Below are positions 1 to 12,800 of a stretch of DNA of 64,000 bases, piece after piece; the stretch's first letter is position 1; the number at the start of each line of letters is the position of its first letter. The position numbers and the translations under genes were made by a program. Below the pieces are notes generated by a model, which ran no database searches, was not told the origin of the DNA, and saw only the letters and a list, made by a program, of their open reading frames with translations. The stretch comes from Congeria kusceri (taxonomy: Eukaryota; Mollusca; Bivalvia; Myida; Dreissenidae). The stretch is from positions 41,849,618-41,913,617 of the forward strand of contig CM051027.1 in NCBI GenBank assembly GCA_027627225.1, in the 5' to 3' direction.

Positions 1-575
1 TAATCAATACTATCCGTGTATATTTGGCACAATACGTTTCGCAAATTTTTTATTATTTTTAAGTGTCCGAAAACAAAGATTTTACAGTAGTTACCAGTAT
101 ATAAACTCGCAGGAAACTGTAGCTCTATTGACAGGCAGCCATGACACGAGCTCAACAGGCAACATCGTATGTTGTGACCAAATGTTGTCCCCGTGAATTG
201 GAGCATTGTAATTTGCTATTTATAGAGCGTACCGCTTATGTAGGCTAAACAAAATATTTATTTCATTATGTGAATGAATATAACATTCTGTTCATGACAT
301 ACAATTAGTAAAATTGTTCATGATTATGTTCAGTTCTAGAGTGTATGTCGAAGAAATGTTTATAACTTTATTTTAACCACTTATGTAAACAATTATGTAA
401 ATTTTAATACCCAAAAGTATGAAGCAGTTGATGGTAGACATTAAACCATTGTTGTAAGTTTGCATGCACTAAAAATTTGAACATTTGCCCAATTCTATTG
501 GCATTCAATTTTCCCGCTGCATAATTATTGCAAGAAATTTAGGTCAAAAGTGATCTTAGACAACTACGCCGAAAA
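1..575 (-). repeat. Partial family-E element (one end only)
   Basis: This stretch matches the end of two other copies in the window (about 26340-26725 and 47920-48286). Shared landmarks are 'tatttatagagcg', 'gtgaatgaatataacattctg' and the terminus 'acaactacgccgaaaaa'. The strand given is the orientation in which the family ends in CTTGTT, so this is its head end. The other end lies outside the window. No coding potential is seen. Confidence 0.75.
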
Positions 576-698
576 ATATTTAAAATGCACAGTATAATTA
601 TGCATGCTCTTTGTGTGTTTGTATTACTGATTATTGCTTAGAATCAGCATCCTGTTTCACACAGTTATACGATGATACAACATATAAATTTTTTTCAG

Positions 699-849
699 GG
701 TCAGATGTTTGGACAGAGGTTTGCAGAAGTTTGTCCTGTAAAAGGGTAGCACGGAAGTCTCGTATATTGGCAGATAGGTTCAGAAGACCATCAGTCATTC
801 TGTTGTACGGTGACAATGGTTGGGTTGAACACATTGAGAACAAGATCAG
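699..849 (+). CDS. TYW2: TYW2 exon 1 of those visible
   Basis: The acceptor is the tttttttcag ending at 698 and the donor is gtaata at 850. The first two bases complete a codon begun in an upstream exon, and the last two (AG) are completed by G of the next exon to give Arg. It encodes SDVWTEVCRSLSCKRVARK... to ...VEHIENKI, matching the TYW2 segment before the Rossmann-like domain. The Met-initiated frame reading from 611 is intron sequence before the acceptor and not the true start. Confidence 0.9.
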
Positions 850-3800
850 GTAATACATTGTTGCTTTATTTTTAGCTTATCTGATCAAAAAGTGCTCAGG
901 AATGAGCTATTGCGCTCAGCATCCATCTGGTATTTATCTGTCTGTTGTCCAAGGAAACATTTTACTTGAATTCTGTGAAACAGCCTGGTTGATTTCAACC
1001 CTCTACCAAATCCCTTCATGATTTCACAGGTGTTGTTGATTGGTTGTTGTAGTTGGGGATGTTGATCAGCAGTGTAGCTCAGATTTTTAGCTCACCTGAG
1101 CAGGAAGTGCTCGGTGAGCTATTGGTATAGGGGGACTATCCTGCGTCATCTGTAATGTGTCAACATTTGGGACGACAGACGCGATAGAGACTTCACTTTG
1201 TATGCAATCTTGACCAAACTTCCACAGTTTGTGTATGACATTAAAATCTCAGATCTTTTCGATAATGAGCCTGATCGGACCAGGGACACCAGAGTTATTG
1301 CCCCTTTTTCATTGAATAAAACTGCAAAATGAACTTGTGCAACATACAAGCTTAATTTTTCATCCGATCTGGACCAAACTTGCACAGCGTGTGGATGAGC
1401 ATAACATTTCAAAATGTTCCAAAAATGGTCTAGATTGGGATACAAACATCATAGTTATTGCCCCTTGTTTGCAAGAAAAAATGCAAAAAAATGGACAATG
1501 TGGAAGATGTCTTTTTTTTTCTAATGTTGACCAAACGTGCACAGTTTGTGTATGACTGTAAGGTCTCAGTTGACATCAAATATGGGTCAGAACGGACTAA
1601 AAAGACTAGAGTTATTGCCCCTTGTTTGTGAAAACATAAATAATTTGTCAACAATTCGTTTTCAGTCTCCGTAGAAAATTAACTTTTAATTTAATGCTTA
1701 ACTTGCACAGTTTATGTATGACCATTACATCTCATCTGGGTGCAACGATGGGCCAGAAAGAACCAGGAACACTAGAGTTATTTGCCCTTTTTTTAATGAG
1801 AAAACCAGCGCTCTTGATAAGGGTGTATCGGCGTAAAAACGCACATAAATTCTTACAAATACAATTTGAATTTTTATGCATATTGATTACGCAGAAATAA
1901 TGTGCATTACGCAAGAAGTTCCATTTTATCAGCGTACTGAAGTTCCAATAAGACAGTGGATATTAGCTGCACAGCAGGGGAGACAACTGTTATGTGTCTG
2001 GATACAGACTGGTTTATCGTTATTGATTTCACACAGAATTAAAAGAAGCACGAAAGCAGGATGGACAAGACGTGACCGAAAAAACACTTCGTGATTGGAA
2101 ATGTTTATTTATATGGCTGGAAATTTCAAAAATAAAAGAAAGCATTTGCCTGAATTGTGAGCTATGTTAAAAGTTGGCTAAACAAGCAGACCAAAATTTG
2201 TTTTATTGCAACTGCATGAAATACTAAATAGACTATTTTTACATGTATTATTGCAATATGACTTTTTATAATAAATTTCGCCATAAAATTTTTCAATCAT
2301 TGTACAATCATGTACAGACTAGGAAAATACCTGCTGCAATTTAATTTATTGTGTTTCAGAATGCATTAAATGTTCAATATATAATAATGCTATTATGTTC
2401 CTGCAATCTAATCTAAATGTATAAAAAAACTTTAAGTTATAACAAAACTACGCATATAAAATAGGTTATAGCACAAGCAATTCCATATTCAGATTATATA
2501 TATTGCAAATAATTAACTTACATTTAGTCAAAAAGTACATGTTGGCATCGTTCTTTACAAACACATCTTAAATTAGTTTTAACTTGCTGCTATGAGCATG
2601 AAAAAGAAAAAATGCAAAATATGTTTACCCCATAATTGTTTATGCACAAAGAGTAGTAATACTCCTTTATATTTCTGCGTTACTCCTTTTTGTCAAGGTT
2701 TGAAGAGTACCGTTCCTCATTTCCTCAATCCTTATCAAGAGCGCTGGAAAACTTGCAAAAAATGGACTTTGTGCTATATAAAAACTTCATTTTTCATCTA
2801 ATCTTGATCAAACTTGCACAGATTCTGTATGACCATAAGATCTCATAATAAACCAAATAATTGCCCAGATTGCAGTACAAGTAACAGAGTTATTGGCCCT
2901 GTTTTTGAAAATAAAAGCATAAAATAGGATAGAGACTTCATTTGTTGATCACCTGAGCACAAAGTGCTTGGTGAGCTATTGGTATAGGGGACCTCTCCGG
3001 CATCGTCCATTGTCCGTCTTCCGTATGCCGTCAATAATTTGGACCGTTATCGCGATAAAGCTACATTTTTTAATCAATCTTGACCTAACTTGCACAGTTT
3101 GTGTATGACCATAAACTCTTGTATGGGATTGTTATTGGGTCAGATCACACCAGTAACACCAGAGTTATTGCCCCTTTTTCATGCAAAAAAAGTGCAAAAA
3201 TGCCCTTTTCCAACGTTTAGACTTTATTTTCTATCCAATCTTAACCAAACTTTCACAGTTTGTGTATGACCATCAGATCTCAGCAGACGCCAAAAATGGG
3301 CCAGATAGTTTTCAAACACCAGAGTTATTGCCCTTTGTTTCTTTAAAAAATATACAAAAATGGACATTATTCAGGATAGAGACTTCATTTTTCATCCAAT
3401 CTTCACCAAACTTGCACAGTTTGTCTATTACCATGAGATTAAAGGTGAAGTCGAATATAAGCAAGATCGGACCAGAAAAAAATATACAAAAATGGACATT
3501 ATTCAGGATGGAGACTTTATTTTTATCCAATCTTCACCAATTGTGCACAGTTTGTCTATGAACGTAAGACTACAGGTGAAGTCGAATATAAGCATGATCG
3601 GGCCAGAAACACCAGAGTTATTGCCCATAGTGTTTGGAAAAAAACATCAACAAGTTATCAATGATTGTCTTGCACACACGATTTTTTATTAAATGTTGAC
3701 CAAACTTACACAGTTTGCGTATGACCATAAAAATTGATTGATGAAATTTGATTTCCAACTGTTGCAAACCTTGCATGCAGTTGTTTGAACATGTAACATT

Positions 3801-6800
3801 GATCAGATGGCTTTAGAGCCTACATTAATATCATTTATTATCATTGGACAGAAAATTATCAAAGAAAAAGCAAAACTTGACCTTATATCACAGGCATCGT
3901 AATTATCGCATTGCAACTAGTTCTCCAAAACTGTCTGTGAAAAAGACAAAAAAATCTACTGTTTCTGCATTTACCAGAATTGTCACTGTCTTAAAGAAAA
4001 AGGGTCAGGTAAGAATATCGAGAAAAATGATTTGAGAACCATTAGCAAAAAACCCGCACTTCCACTACCCAACTCGTACTTTAGTTAGCCCATTGCACTA
4101 ACGGATGTTTTAAATAAAAAAAGACGCTTCCACAAATGTCAATCATATTCAAATTAATCTGCAATGTTATCCCGTCATTGCACTTGGAAATCACGTGTTT
4201 AGTGGTTAAATTATTTTAAACAAAAGAGCACGTGCATAATGTTTGTGATATTTAAATGAGCACGTGGTAATGTTTGTGATTTTCGATGAATGGAAATTAA
4301 TTCTTTAACAATAGCTGGGGAGGATATTAAACTATTTGCCAATCCCGGATCGGTGTATTGATCCTATCCCACTTTGCATATTGTTCAGATACCTTAATTT
4401 TCAAACCTGTCACAACAGTATGGTCTTCATCTGTACCAGTTCTCAGGTTAGCGCTTTGGGCCATCATGGCCCTCTTGTTAATAGGGTCACCAAGGTAACA
4501 ATTCTGTGCCCTGCAGAGCATCTGGCTGCCATATGTTTCAACAGATCAAGATGATTTGAAGTAATTCATTAAGTCACCCAAGAAACAAACGTGTGAAATT
4601 ATTTCAAAATTCAGCAAGTGGATGCAAGTGGATTCAAACAAGATTTTTAAATTTTTCAATAAAGCCATGAAGGAAATAGTCCTGTCCCCTGGGGGGACAT
4701 GCTTTTTACGAATCAACATTATTTGAAGGAATTACGTAAAGGGTAACCCAACAAACCTTTCTGTTATTATTATTTTGATATTCAACCAATATCTGTGCCC
4801 AATGCTGGCGGCCATACGTTTGTACAGATCAAAATGATTTGAAGGAATTTATAATATTAGCAGGTCACCTTAGGAACAATTCTTTGAAATATTTTCGAAA
4901 TCCAGCAAGTAGTTTCTGCGAAGATTTTAAAAAATTTCAATATGGCCATTATAAAGAAAACTGAAGGAGTTTGGTTGTGGGTCACCTAAGGAACATTTCT
5001 GTGAAATAATTTTATAATTCGACCTGTAGTTTCTGAAAAAAATAGACTTTGAAAATTTTCAAATTTTAAGAAAAAACTGTCCCCCCCCCCATGTTTCCCA
5101 TGTTTTGTAAATGAACAAAATGCACTTGAAGAAATTTGATAAAGAACAACCTAAAGAATACTGGCGGAGTTTGTAAATCCCGACAGTTCTTAAATCTGGA
5201 CACCTGAAAAGAAATGGGTTTGTATAATCAAGACTAATAAATCTATGGTATCAATTGATGCACATGCCTGTCCCAGCAACAAATGTCATGTTTTAACAGA
5301 ATCAATTGAGTATTAATTCATTACATTATTACAACTGTTTTTATTCCTTTCAAAAGTAAACATTTGCATGTTGGGGATTGAAATCAAAATAGTATCTACG
5401 ATAAATAAAGCTTTACAGAGAAAATGTTGAAAACAAACAGCAAAACAAGGTAAACAAAAAAAAGAATAAGAAATCTAATGAGCAAGCTGTAGTTCTATTC
5501 CGACAACGATATTTCTATTCGTCACTGAAATGAGAAGAAGCCCGGATGTACGCAGTCAGTAGCACATGTTTAATGGCGATGCATTACACTTTCTGTGTTG
5601 CGCAGTCGTTTTTTTTCACAATTTCTTTTGTGTTTAAGTTTACTCAAGGTGTCCTTGGTGGCCATCGAGTGTCTTATTTATTCGGGAGTACATATATTTC
5701 GTCTCCTGACATTGTCTTTGCGTTTATTTACGCTTATCGTGTGTTTTTTGGCGACCCGTGGATTTACACGGGTTCGTCATGGCTGACAAATATAACAAAT
5801 AGTGCTAGTGACAAATCCAGTTACGGAGTGAAAACAATGTGGTGAAGGGTAACAGCAAGCAGAACCCTCAAAAGGGGAAAGTTCCCAGTAAAAAGGACGA
5901 TAAAATGCAGGCTGCAGCGAGTTCGGTTAATACTGACTCGTTGATTTTGCAATGTCTTCAGGACATGCAGGCAAAGCAGAAAGAGTACGATGGGAAAGTT
6001 GACAGTTTAATTTCCCGAGTCAGAATGGTAGAGGAACTTACGACGTACTAAGAGGAGGAGGATTATGGTTATTACCATGAAATTGACAATGTTGAAGAGG
6101 GCGAGATGGTTGGTAATAGTGACAATGTTGGCCCATCTGATCCGAAAAAGGCAAAGATTGACGAAAGTTCTAGTCGGTTTGCGGGAATGGCAAAACGGTT
6201 CAAAGGAAAGGAAGTTACGGATGTTGCAATCGATGCACTAGCAGGGAACGTGAATGACTTGTTTCGTAAAGGCATGGACGAAGACCAGTATGGCCTGCTT
6301 TTGAAAGACGAGACTAATGCACGACCAGAGAATTGCGAGTCACTGGTCACAGTAAAATGCAACAGGATTATCTGGGATTTGTGTTCCCAAAATGTGAAAT
6401 ATGCAGACAAGAGAATGCAAAATGCACAGAATTCACTGATTAAAGGCTCCATTCTAATTGCTAAAGCTGTGAACAAACTTGCGCAGGTGGAAAACGAAGC
6501 CAAGGACAAGGGTATTGATATCAGTTCTGTTGTTGACCAGTGCAATGACTCTTTGTCCGTTTTAGGCCATTGCAATAGACAGATGTGAATGATCAGACGA
6601 GAGGTTATAAAACCAGAATTGAAGAGTGAATATAGTCACTTGTGCAACCCTAGTGTGCCATTTACGTCGGAAATGTTTGGGGATGACGTCTCCAAGACGG
6701 CCAATAAGTTGGAAGACTGTGCCAGGATGGGCCATAAGATTCAGCATGGCACACTAGATGTTATGGTAGAGGTCGTGCTCCCTTCCGGGGTCGACCTTTT

Positions 6801-9800
6801 CCGGGGATGCGGTTTCCGCTCCATAGGTGGCCATGGTTATGGTTATGCCGCAGCATCCAGCCAAAAAAACATGAGTCTCTGCGGGGGCCCAAGGGGCACA
6901 TATAGACAGTAGAACAAGTATGTATGATTTCACATTCTTCTATTATTGTTGATAAAAAGTTTGAATGGGGCCGGTTGAAGTATTTTTCCTCTCGATGTGA
7001 ACAAATCACTAAAGATGAAAATATTCTTGATATTGTTAAACATTGTCATTTTGAATTTATTTATGACAAACCTCCTATACAAATCTCTTTTTTTTTAAAG
7101 AGAATTTAACACTTCAGAATCCAAAGTAATTGATGTGGAGGTTCAAAAATTGCTTGATGAGAAAGTTATCATTCCTGTTCAACATCACCCACAACAGTAT
7201 CTTTCGCCTTTATTTTTGAGGCCTAAGAGAAATGGAGAATTTCGAATGATTCTAAATTTGAAAAAACTGAATTAATATATTCCTTATCATCATTTTAAGA
7301 TGGATCATTTTGAAGTTGCTCTGAAACTAGTTTCACACAACATGTATTTTTGTTCAGTAGATATTTGCAAAGCATATTACTCAATTCCTATTGCTGACGA
7401 ACAGCAGATTTATTTTCCAGTATACGCAAAGTTGCACCTTGAAGGTCATGTGATTTCGGGGTTCATTGATGATAGTTTGCTTGTGCAGATACTCAGATTG
7501 TAAAATCACTGTCAGTGCCACTATCGAGCTGATGACAAACTTGGGGATAAAGATCATAAAGATCAATCATGAAAAGAGTGTTTTGATTCCCACTCGAACA
7601 ATTACTTTTCTTGGCAATGTAATTGATTCAAAGAACATGTTTATCTTCCAGAAGAAAAGAAAAATAACATTATACAAGAAAGTGACAATCTGTTCAAAAG
7701 TCAAACTGCTACAATAATAGTAGTTGCAAAAGTCATTGGGCTAATTTTATCTTCCTTTTCGGCTCTAGAACTAGGGAAATTACACTATAGTGAATTGGAA
7801 ACTGCAAAGATTGTTGCATTGAAAGTAAGTCATGGCAATTTTGACTCCAAACTGCGTATTACATTTCCAATGAAGTCAGAACTTAAATGGTGGATAGACA
7901 ATATTCACAATCAGGTTAGAAAAATTAGGTGTGGAAACCCCCAAGTTTGTATTTGTACTGATAGTAGCACTGCCTGCTGGGGCTCTGTAATGCATAAAAC
8001 TAAGATGGGCAGTAGATTTACTGAGACTGAACGCCAATATCACATTAACTTCTGGCCATTCTCTTTGCATTGAGAGCTTTTGAGTCTGTGGTATCAGGCA
8101 AATGGGTAAAACATTTGACAGACTACCACAGCTGCTAGTTATGTAAACAATTTCGGAGGAGTTAAGTCACATGACTGTAACCAAATTAGCAAGCAGATTT
8201 GGCATTGGTGCTTAGAACATGATGTTTGGATAACTTGTTATCACATACCAGGAGTAGAAAACAGGAGTAGAGCCTTCGCAGCGTTTCAATGACCATATAG
8301 AATGGGAGTTAGATCAAACTGTTTTTGAGCAAATTTGTGATTTGTGGGGAGTTCCCAGTGTAGATTTGTTTGCCACTAGGGTTAACAAGAAACTTAAGGT
8401 ATTCTGTGCCTGGAAGCCAGACCCAGAAGCTAGTTTCATTGATGCATTTAGTTTGGATTGGAGGATATTTAATCTATGTTATATTTTTCCTCCTTTCAGT
8501 CTAGTCGGCCACTGCATTCAGAAAGTACGATCAGACAGATGTCAGGCAATCATGGTGGTTCCTCTATGGGTAGTGCAGATCTGGTGGCCACTCATGATGT
8601 TGTCGGTGGTGGACAAACCAGTCATACTCCCTCGGGTAGAGAAGCTGTTAAAACTTCATTACACAGATCAAAATCATCCATTGGCACCGCAGCTAATGAT
8701 TATAGCATGCAGAGTGTCCGGGATTCCCTCAGAAACAGAGGTTTTTCGAAACAGTCAACCAAAATCATCATGGCGAGCTGGAGAACATCAACAAAACGCA
8801 AGTATCAAGTCTATATTACGAGATAGTTTTCGTACTGTCGTTAAAGGGAGATCGATACAATTTCTGTTTCTATAACTGATGTGGTTGAATTTTTAACACT
8901 TGAATTCAAGAAAGGATTGTCATACAGTTCACTCAATACTGCCAGGGCGGCATTGTCTTCTTTGGGAATTACATTATGACAGTTCTCTGCAGGTACTCAT
9001 CCTCTTGTGATACGATACATGAAGGGAGTTTACAATTTACCTCCACAAACTAGTAAGTTTACATGTGTTTGGAATGTTGATATAGTACTTAAATACCTAC
9101 AGAAATTGTCACCAGTGAGACATCTCAGTTTGAAGAATTTAACATTGAAACTGACAATGTTGATGGCACTTGTGAATGCAGCTAGGACACAAACTTTACA
9201 CCTGTTAAATGTTAATGGTTTACAAAAGAATCGTTCTGAGTTTATTTTGTTTTTTGAAAGTTTGTTAAAGCAAAGCAGACCTGGCTTTGATTGTTCAAGA
9301 TTTCAGTTGAAATCCTACCCTCCAGACAGGAGGCTGTGTGTTTATACTGTATTGAAAGAATATTTGAAATGCACCAAGGACCTGAGGTCTACTTTTGAGC
9401 ACAAACTCTTAATCAGTTTCGTTAAACCACATAAAGCAGTTTAATGAGACACTGAGATGAAATGCCTCCCTCCTACCCTGACTTGAATCGGTTTGTTTAG
9501 CATAAACCTATTTGGTTTATCATGACAAAACTTTAAAGACTGACTGCGTACATCCGGGCTACTTTTCATTTCATCTCCTCATCATATCGTTGTCTCTTAG
9601 AATTACAATCAAACTTCAGCTTACAGGTAAGTCTCGTTTAATTTTTAAATTAAATGTTTATTTTTATTTATTTGCTTGTAATTAAACATAATTAAAAAGT
9701 GTCCGGATCTGGTATTCTCCATCCATATTTTGATACTTATTGCATGCTTTTTTCGAACAAAACATTCAGTTACTTTAAGATAGCAAATCTCACTAAGATT

Positions 9801-12800
9801 TTGACCAAAGCTTAATTAGTCCCCTACCGGTGTTTCACCGGAGGGGACTATAGGTTTGCCCTCCGTCCGTCAGTCCGTCCGTCCGCAAAATATTGTTCCT
9901 GCGATAACTCAAAAAGTACTGAAGATATTTCGATAAAAGTTGGTATACATATAAACAGCAATGTGAGGATTATGCAGGACCTTTTATTTTTCACCAGAGG
10001 TCAACGGTCACGTGACTGTTACTAAAAATAGAAATAAACTAAATACTGTTATAGTACATAAGATATGACCATGAAACTTGGTACAAAGATTGAACTGTAG
10101 GTTTGCCATCCGTCTGTGTGTCTCTATATCTGTTCGTCCTTATGTTTGTCCGTCCGTCTGTCTGTCCATCCCCAAAACCTGGTTCCTGCAATTACTCAAA
10201 AAGTACTGAACGTATTTCGATGAAACTGGGTATACATATAAACGGCAATGTGGCAATGTGATGATTATGCACGACCTTTTGTTTTTCACCAGAGGTCAAA
10301 GGTCACGTGACTGTTACTAAAAATAGAAATAAACTAAATACTGTTATAATTCGAAAAGTACATAAGATATGACCATGAAACTTGGTACAAAGATTGAACT
10401 AGAGGTTTGCCATCCGTCTGTATGTCTCTCTGTCTGTTTGTCCGTATGTTTGTCTGTCCGTCCCCAAAACCTGGTTCCTGCAATAACTCAAAAAGTACTA
10501 ACCTTATTTAAATGAAACTGGGTATACATATAAACATCAATGTGGCAATGTGAGAATTATGCATGACCTTTTTTTTTCACCGGAGGTCGAAGGTCACGTG
10601 ACTGGTACTAAAAATAGAATAAACTAAATACTGTAATAATTGGAAATGGACATTAGATTGAACTATAGGTTTGCCATCTGTCTGTGTGTCGTTCTGTCTG
10701 TTCGTCCGTATGTCTGTCTATCCGTCCGTCCCCAAACCCTGGATCCTGTGATAACTCAGAAAGTAATGAAGACACTTTGATGAAACTTTGTATAAATAGA
10801 AAGCACAAGGTGAGGATTGTACACAACCCGTTATTTTTCACCAGAGGTCAAAGGTCACGTGACTAATACTTAAAATAGAAATAAACTTAATACAGTAATA
10901 AATCGAAAAGAACATAACATATTTTCACAGCAATGTGAGAATTATGCACAACCTTTTATTTTTTACCAGAGGTCAAGGGTCACGTGACTGTTACTAAAAA
11001 TAGAAATAAACTTAATACTGTAATATTTTGAAAAGTGCATAAGATATGATCATGAAACTTCATGAAACTTGGTACACAGATTGGACTATGGGTTTGCCCT
11101 CCGTCTGTGTGCGTCTGTCTGTCTGTTCGTCTGTCGGTCTCTGTCTGTCTGTCCTGTCCCCAAAACCTGGATCCTGCAATAACTCAACAAGTACTGAAGA
11201 TACTTTATGAAACTTTGTATACATAGAAAGAGCAAGGTGAGGATTGTACACAACCCTTTATTTTTCACCAGAGGTCAAAGGTCACGTGACTGATACTTAA
11301 AATAGAAATAAACTTAATACAGTAATAATTCGAAAAGAACATAACATATGATCATGAAACTTGGTACACAGAATGGACTATATGATTGCCCTCTGTCAGT
11401 TTAGTACTGCAATAACTCAAAAAGTAACTCAAATGTCTGGTCAATGTTACTAAAATAGAAGAAACAACAACTTAATACTGCAGTGACAAATGGGATTTGA
11501 ATATGAAACTTTGTACATCAAGGGGCAATTTGACAGTATTGCACAATGTTTTATTAGTAGGGGTTTTCACCGGTAGGGGACTCCTGTATTGCTTGCAATA
11601 CTATCAAAGCCTTGTTTATCGTAGATACTGTTTTGATTTCAATCCCCAACATGCAAATGTTTACTTTTGAAAGGAATAAAAACAGAAGTAGTAATGTAAT
11701 GAATTAATACTCAATCGATTCTGTTAAAACATGACATATGTTGCTGGGAGAGGCACGTGCATCAATTGATACCATAGAATTATTAGTCTTGATTATACTT
11801 TTCAGTTCTTTGGATTTAAGAACTGTCCGGTTTTACGAACTCCGCCAGTATTTTTTTGGTTGACCTTTATCAAATTTCTTCCAGTGCATTTTGTTCATTT
11901 ACAAAACATGGCTGACATGGGGTGGGGTGGGGGGGGACAGTTTTTTCTTTAAAGGCTGTATTGAAAATTTTGAAAGTCTTTTTTTTCAGAAACTACAGGT
12001 CGAATTATAAAATTATTTCACAGAAATGTTCCTTAGGTGACCCACAACCAAACTCCTTAAGTTTTCTTTATAATGGCCATATTGAAATTTTTTAAAATCT
12101 TCTCAGAAACTACTTGCTGGATTTCGAAAATATTTCACAGAATTGTTCCTAAGGTGACCTGCTAATATTATAAATTCCTTCAAATCATTTTGATCTGTAC
12201 AAACGTATGGCCGCCAGCATTGGGCACAGATATTGGTTGTATATCAAAATAATAATAACAGAAAGGTTTGTTGGGTTACCCTTTACGTAATTCCTTCAAA
12301 TAATTTTGATTCGTAAAAAGCATGTCCCCCCAGGGGATAGGACTTCATGGCTTTATTAAAAAATTTAAAAATCTTGTTTGAATCCACTTGCATCCACTTG
12401 CTGAATTTTGAAATAATTTCACAGATTTGTTTCTTGGGTGACCTAATATACTTCAAATCATCTTGATCCGTTGAAACATATGGCGGCCAGCGCGCAGGGC
12501 ACAGAATTGTTACCTTTGTGACCCTATTAAAAATTAATGAAATTGTTTGGTTTTGTTAAAAACAGGGCTATTAGTGGTCCATCATTGCTGTCTGTTGTCA
12601 ACATATGCCGCTTGACCAAAGTGAAACTTGAGATAAGTCATTTAGGCGAATCAATTAAACCAATGAGTTTCATTGTCAGATTTTCATTTAGACAAAATCT
12701 CACCATATCTTTCGAAACTGCTCTGTTTAATTTAATTCTGAAAAGACTGTGCCCATTGTTACGCTATAGTGAACAACTGCAGTGAGCTTTCTTTTTGGCG

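Larger units (their letters stand above)
5484..9622 (+). mobile_element. DIRS1-like tyrosine-recombinase retrotransposon, decayed
   Basis: The element is bounded by inverted terminal repeats (5484-5558 and 9541-9622). Between them, in DIRS order, are a gag-like frame, an RT/RNase H/DAM-like region, and an overlapping tyrosine-recombinase frame. Its 4.1 kb length is shorter than typical intact DIRS elements (about 5-6 kb). Internal deletions in the RT palm and at the recombinase C terminus account for part of this. Several stop codons and frame changes make it inactive. It lies sense to TYW2. Confidence 0.88.

Noticed and set aside
611..698. Upstream extension of TYW2 exon 1 to a Met at 611
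   Set aside because: The sequence before 699 is preceded by a good polypyrimidine tract and AG and does not resemble TYW2. Homology starts at 701.
3181..3692. Long open frames across tandem modules (also 20211-20483, 31492-31888, 38765-39367)
   Set aside because: They repeat the same peptide once per module, occur on both strands and end at random. They are read-through of AT-rich tandem repeats without start context or known domains.
5546..5845. 99-residue frame just inside the DIRS left repeat
   Set aside because: Hydrophobic but lies in the DIRS leader before gag and is not conserved with any DIRS protein I know. Kept as noncoding.
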